From positions 1-8,896 of the forward strand of contig JBFHTA010000161.1 in the NCBI GenBank assembly GCA_041590855.1: a stretch of 8,896 nt of DNA, given 5' to 3'. This document shows, piece after piece, positions 6,075 to 8,896 of this stretch (positions within the stretch are counted from its first letter, which is position 1; each line of letters begins with the position of its first letter). Under the pieces are notes generated by a model that did no database searches, was not told where the DNA came from, and saw only the letters and a program-made list of their open reading frames with translations. Origin of the DNA: Litoribrevibacter sp041590855. GTDB taxonomy: Bacteria; Pseudomonadota; Gammaproteobacteria; Pseudomonadales; Litoribrevibacteraceae. The translations under genes and the position numbers were made by a program.

Positions 6075-6710
6075 TTAGTCACTGGTTTTTTCTTTAAATT
6101 CACACAGGTCTTCAATAATACAGGCGGTGCATTTCGGCTTTCGGGCGGTACATACGTAGCGACCATGAAGAATTAACCAGTGGTGGGCGTCCATCAAAAA
6201 TTCTTTGGGCACTAAGCGAATCAAGCGGTCTTCCACTTCTCGAACGTTTTTGCCTGTGGCAATTTTAGTGCGGTTTGAAACACGGAAAATGTGGGTGTCT
6301 ACCGCCATTGCAATCTGGCGGAAGGCGGTATTAAGCACCACGTTAGCTGTCTTTCGGCCAACGCCGGGTAGGGCTTCTAATTCTTCCCGCGTTTGGGGAA
6401 CTTCACCATCGTATTTCTCGATCAGAATCTTACACATGGCGATAGCATTCTTGGCCTTAGAGTTATACAGACCAATGGTTTTGATGTATTCACTCAGGCC
6501 ATCCACACCCAACTCATAAACAGCGTGCGCGGTATTGGCGACCGGAAACAGCTTGCGCGTTGCTTTGTTGACACTGACGTCGGTGGCTTGTGCAGAAAGC
6601 GCTACCGCCAACAAAAGCTCAATCGGCGAGCTGTATTCCAGCTCGGTTTCCGGATTTGGGTTTTGATCTCTCAGACGAGTGAAAATTTCTGTGCGTTTTT
6701 CTTTGTTCAT
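6075..6710 (-). CDS. nth: Endonuclease III, DNA glycosylase / AP lyase
   Basis: Nth removes oxidised pyrimidines such as thymine glycol and nicks the resulting abasic site in base excision repair. The 211-residue product is the same length as the E. coli enzyme and keeps its numbering: helix-hairpin-helix L-P-G-V-G-R-K (114-120) with catalytic K120, D138 in A-V-D-T-H, and the [4Fe-4S] ligands C187-x6-C194-x2-C197-x5-C203. The N-terminal S-A-Q-A-T-D-V-S-V-N-K-A-T block (39-51) is also conserved. The ATG is placed by homology; there is no Shine-Dalgarno site in the 15 bases after the rnfE stop, so translation may be weak or coupled to rnfE. Placement just downstream of rnfE is the classical gammaproteobacterial order. 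Confidence 0.98.
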   Translation of the reverse strand: MNKEKRTEIFTRLRDQNPNPETELEYSSPIELLLAVALSAQATDVSVNKATRKLFPVANTAHAVYELGVDGLSEYIKTIGLYNSKAKNAIAMCKILIEKYDGEVPQTREELEALPGVGRKTANVVLNTAFRQIAMAVDTHIFRVSNRTKIATGKNVREVEDRLIRLVPKEFLMDAHHWLILHGRYVCTARKPKCTACIIEDLCEFKEKTSD

Positions 6711-6725
6711 AAAAATGCGAAGGCG

Positions 6726-7433
6726 TTATGAAATCGTACCCGTTACGCGAGCACGTTTGGAACCTTTCTCGACTTGTACTTTGTTGGCTTCTTCACGCTC
6801 TTTGATCTTAGCATCGATGATGTTTTTAACCGCGATGATTAGTCCCAGACCTATGAAGGCTCCCGGTGGTAAGATGGCGAACAGCATACCTTTGTAGTCA
6901 TCAAACAGAATCACCGTCCAGTTCTCTGCCATACTGCCAAACAGTAAGCTCATGTTTGAGAACAGAGTGCCCAGACCAATGATTTCACGCATGGCACCCA
7001 AGAGTACAAGAATGCCCGTGAAGCCTAAGCCCATCATCAGACCATCCACTACGGAAGGCACAACCGGGTTCTTACACGCAAAAGCATCTGCACGGCCAAG
7101 AATCGCGCAGTTGGTTACGATCAATGGAATGAAGATGCCCAGAATCTGGTAAAGCTCGTAAGTGAACGCTTGCATCAGCAACTCCACCGAGGTGGTAAAA
7201 GAGGCAATGATCATCACAAATGCAGGCAGTCGAACCGCTTCAGAGACATAGTTACGAATCAGGGAAACAGATAAGTTAGAACCCACTAACACCAGAATGG
7301 TTGCAATGCCCAAACCCAAAGCATTGACGACTGAACCGGTCACGGCCAGTAGCGGACACAAACCTAATAATTGCACGGTCGCCGGGTTATTTTTCCAAAG
7401 GCCGTCGACCACGATTTTCTTCATGTCTGTCAT
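6726..7433 (-). CDS. rnfE: Rnf/Rsx electron transport complex subunit E
   Basis: RnfE is an integral membrane subunit of the Rnf (Rsx) complex, which couples electron transfer between ferredoxin and NAD(H) to ion movement; in E. coli the complex also helps keep SoxR reduced. The 235-residue protein has about six hydrophobic helices. It shows G-L-W-K-N-N-P-A (11-18), L-G-L-C-P-L-L-A-V-T with C26, and I-P-L-I-V-T-N-C-A-I-L-G-R-A-D-A-F-A with C109. C26 and C109 match the paired intramembrane cysteines that, with those of RnfA, are thought to bind an iron-sulfur centre in Rnf/Nqr. C120 is an extra cysteine. The L-P-P-G-A-F-I-G-L-G-L motif lies near the last helix, followed by a charged cytoplasmic-type tail. 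The start lies two bases after the rnfG stop, and AAAGGAG (7441-7447) inside rnfG serves as ribosome site at seven bases. It is co-transcribed with rnfG and nth. Confidence 0.97.
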   Translation of the reverse strand: MTDMKKIVVDGLWKNNPATVQLLGLCPLLAVTGSVVNALGLGIATILVLVGSNLSVSLIRNYVSEAVRLPAFVMIIASFTTSVELLMQAFTYELYQILGIFIPLIVTNCAILGRADAFACKNPVVPSVVDGLMMGLGFTGILVLLGAMREIIGLGTLFSNMSLLFGSMAENWTVILFDDYKGMLFAILPPGAFIGLGLIIAVKNIIDAKIKEREEANKVQVEKGSKRARVTGTIS

Positions 7434-7435
7434 GG

Positions 7436-8149
7436 TTATTCTCCTTTGGTGTCTGAGTCAGACTCTGAATCAGAAGTATAGGTTAGCTCATACACGTTGC
7501 TGGCTTCGGCCCCTTCAATGCTTTGATGTGTGGGTAGCACTGCCAGTGACTGCTTATGTTGTTCGAAGGCGTTAAGAGCTAGGTGAACAGCTTTAACGAT
7601 AGCCCTTGGAGTAATGGTGGCCCCGGTAAACTGATCAAACTGGCCGCCGTCTTTTTGTACTTTCCAGCCGTCTGCATCCGGGTTCGTCAAAGATAATCCG
7701 TTGAAAGAAAGCACCCAGTCGGATTTTTTCAGTTCAATTTGATCCCCAAGTCCCGGAGTTTCCTGGTGCTGAAGTACACGAATGCCTGCCAGCTCACCTG
7801 ACGTGCGAATGCCGACTACCAAACTGATTGGGCCGGTGTAGCCTTCCAGTGCTTTCACCGGGAAAAAATACACAACGGCTTTGCCGTTTTTCTTCGCTAT
7901 AAAGGCTTCTTCTGGCTGATTCAAGCCTAAGGCTTTACCTGTTACCCAAATAGCGTCGTTGAGCAAATCATTATCGTGTTGATCGCGTGGCAATATTTCA
8001 TGCAGCGCCTTTACTCGTGCCTGTTGAATATTATGACTGATGGTTTCTTTGGTGGTGACCTGAATAACCGCAATCAAACCGGCTGTGACCGCAGCAAAGA
8101 TTGCCAAGCCCAAGGCATTTTTACGGATAGCAGCAAACAACGAATCCAT
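7436..8149 (-). CDS. rnfG: Rnf/Rsx electron transport complex subunit G (covalent FMN)
   Basis: RnfG is an inner-membrane-anchored subunit whose FMN domain faces the periplasm in this family. The 237-residue product has one N-terminal transmembrane helix (about 13-31) and an FMN-binding domain. The attachment motif is T-G-A-T-I-T (175-180), so T178 (codon 7616-7618) is the expected phosphoester site filled by the ApbE flavin transferase. E-T-P-G-L-G-D (130-136) is another family mark. Compared with E. coli RsxG (about 206 residues) it has an extra C-terminal stretch of roughly 30 residues ending in an acidic Ser/Asp/Glu run. The ATG is three bases after the rnfD stop, with AGAAGG as ribosome site inside rnfD. 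ApbE is not encoded in the window and must lie elsewhere. Confidence 0.96.
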   Translation of the reverse strand: MDSLFAAIRKNALGLAIFAAVTAGLIAVIQVTTKETISHNIQQARVKALHEILPRDQHDNDLLNDAIWVTGKALGLNQPEEAFIAKKNGKAVVYFFPVKALEGYTGPISLVVGIRTSGELAGIRVLQHQETPGLGDQIELKKSDWVLSFNGLSLTNPDADGWKVQKDGGQFDQFTGATITPRAIVKAVHLALNAFEQHKQSLAVLPTHQSIEGAEASNVYELTYTSDSESDSDTKGE

Positions 8150-8152
8150 GGC

Positions 8153-8896
8153 TTAGTCCTTCTTCTTTGGTAGGCCGGAACGTGCTTTACGATGACCGTA
8201 CGTTCTGGGTTGTGTGTATTGATCCAGGAACGGAGCTGCAAAGTTCATAAGCAATACAGCAAAGGCCACCGCATCTGGATAATTGCCAAACGCACGAATC
8301 AGATACACCAAGATGCCGACGCCGATACCAAAGATCAAACGGCCTTTGGTACTGGTAGCACTGGTAACCGGGTCAGTGACAATGAAGAACGCTCCCAGCA
8401 TGGTTGCACCGGTCAGTAAGTGAAAACTGGCAGGTGCATAGCTGTCGGCATCAAACATCTGAAACAGAATTGCCATCACCGCTAAACTGGCAAGCATGCC
8501 CACAGGCGCATGCCAGGTGTAGATTTTACGTGCAAGTAAGTAAATGCCTCCTAACAGGAAAGCAACCGAAATCAGTTGATAGGCTTCAAAGGTGTCAGCT
8601 TGTAAGGCGGCTGATGACGCAAATACTTCCTGAATGGTTTGGCCTGTACTGTGTTTGAAAGCGTCCAGAGGCGTAGCACTGGTTAGGCCATCGTGCGTTA
8701 CCGCAAGACCGAAAATATGGTTAAAGGTGTCTGAGAAGCTCAGTACAAAATTATGATTCGGGAACGACCATTGCGTCATATCTACCGGGAAAGACACCAA
8801 TAACAATGCGTAAGCAACCATGGCCGGGTTGAAGGGGTTGTAGCCCATCCCGCCGTACATGTGCTTAGCGACGATAATGGCAAAGGCAACGCCGAC
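8153..8896 (-). CDS. rnfD: Rnf/Rsx electron transport complex subunit D (N-terminus cut by window)
   Basis: The frame stays open through the right edge: the twelve codons before the ATG at 8860 encode V-G-V-A-F-A-I-I-V-A-K-H, which fits the middle of RnfD, so the true start lies outside and roughly 100 residues are missing. RnfD is a multi-helix membrane subunit of the Rnf complex. Visible marks are Y-G-G-M-G-Y-N-P-F-N-P-A-M, the covalent FMN motif D-G-L-T-S-A-T-P-L-D-A-F-K with the acceptor threonine at codon 8672-8674, H-L-L-T-G-A-T-M-L-G-A-F-F-I-V-T-D-P-V-T and R-A-F-G-N-Y-P-D-A-V-A-F-A-V-L-L near the C-terminus. The last residues are basic, as in E. coli RsxD. rnfC would be expected just beyond the right edge. 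Confidence 0.97.
   Translation of the reverse strand, partial: VGVAFAIIVAKHMYGGMGYNPFNPAMVAYALLLVSFPVDMTQWSFPNHNFVLSFSDTFNHIFGLAVTHDGLTSATPLDAFKHSTGQTIQEVFASSAALQADTFEAYQLISVAFLLGGIYLLARKIYTWHAPVGMLASLAVMAILFQMFDADSYAPASFHLLTGATMLGAFFIVTDPVTSATSTKGRLIFGIGVGILVYLIRAFGNYPDAVAFAVLLMNFAAPFLDQYTQPRTYGHRKARSGLPKKKD

Noticed and set aside
6393..6731. Open frames on the plus strand across nth
   Set aside because: They lie opposite a fully conserved nth gene and show no protein-family features.
1..8896. Possible defence system, mobile element, CRISPR array or RNA gene
   Set aside because: No transposase, integrase, nuclease-helicase cluster, spaced repeats, tRNA cloverleaf or rRNA sequence was seen; gene content and order are ordinary chromosomal.

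Overview
This 8.9 kb window looks like core chromosome of a gammaproteobacterium, probably a marine or oil-associated lineage near Oceanospirillales/Pseudomonadales. The genus is my inference; the class rests on the rnfD-rnfG-rnfE-nth order, an RlmF of the enterobacterial type, and Nth and GloA proteins whose key residues keep the Escherichia coli numbering. Base composition is moderate and even. I see no insertion sequence, phage, CRISPR, tRNA or rRNA gene.

Left part, plus strand (1-2263): the 3' two-thirds of a phytoene-desaturase/carotenoid-isomerase-like FAD oxidoreductase is followed after one base by a three-domain reductase (FAD domain, NAD(P)H domain, plant-type [2Fe-2S] ferredoxin). 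The pair ends at a clear intrinsic terminator, preceded by a perfect 16-bp palindrome. The tight coupling suggests that the reductase passes electrons to or from the FAD enzyme or an upstream partner. The substrate is unknown.

Middle part (2264-5599): a membrane-anchored FKBP-type prolyl isomerase (+) converges on a TetR-family regulator (-). Upstream of tetR on the same strand lies rlmF, a 23S rRNA m6A1618 methyltransferase that starts at GTG. Divergent from rlmF is an orphan family-3 solute-binding protein (+) with an export signal. The 140-bp region between those two starts holds an inverted repeat with 10-base arms.

Right part, minus strand (5640-8896): transcription runs leftward through rnfD (cut by the window edge), rnfG, rnfE, nth and gloA. 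rnfD-rnfG-rnfE encode the membrane subunits of the Rnf/Rsx ion-coupled ferredoxin:NAD+ oxidoreductase, and both covalent-FMN threonine motifs are visible. nth (endonuclease III) follows closely, then gloA (glyoxalase I) after a 45-base gap.

Most genes here are well-known housekeeping families. I found no convincing undescribed system. The less ordinary points are the FAD-oxidoreductase/reductase pair, the likely cytoplasm-facing anchored FKBP, the ambiguous lipobox/signal-peptidase site of the solute-binding protein, and two inverted-repeat structures.
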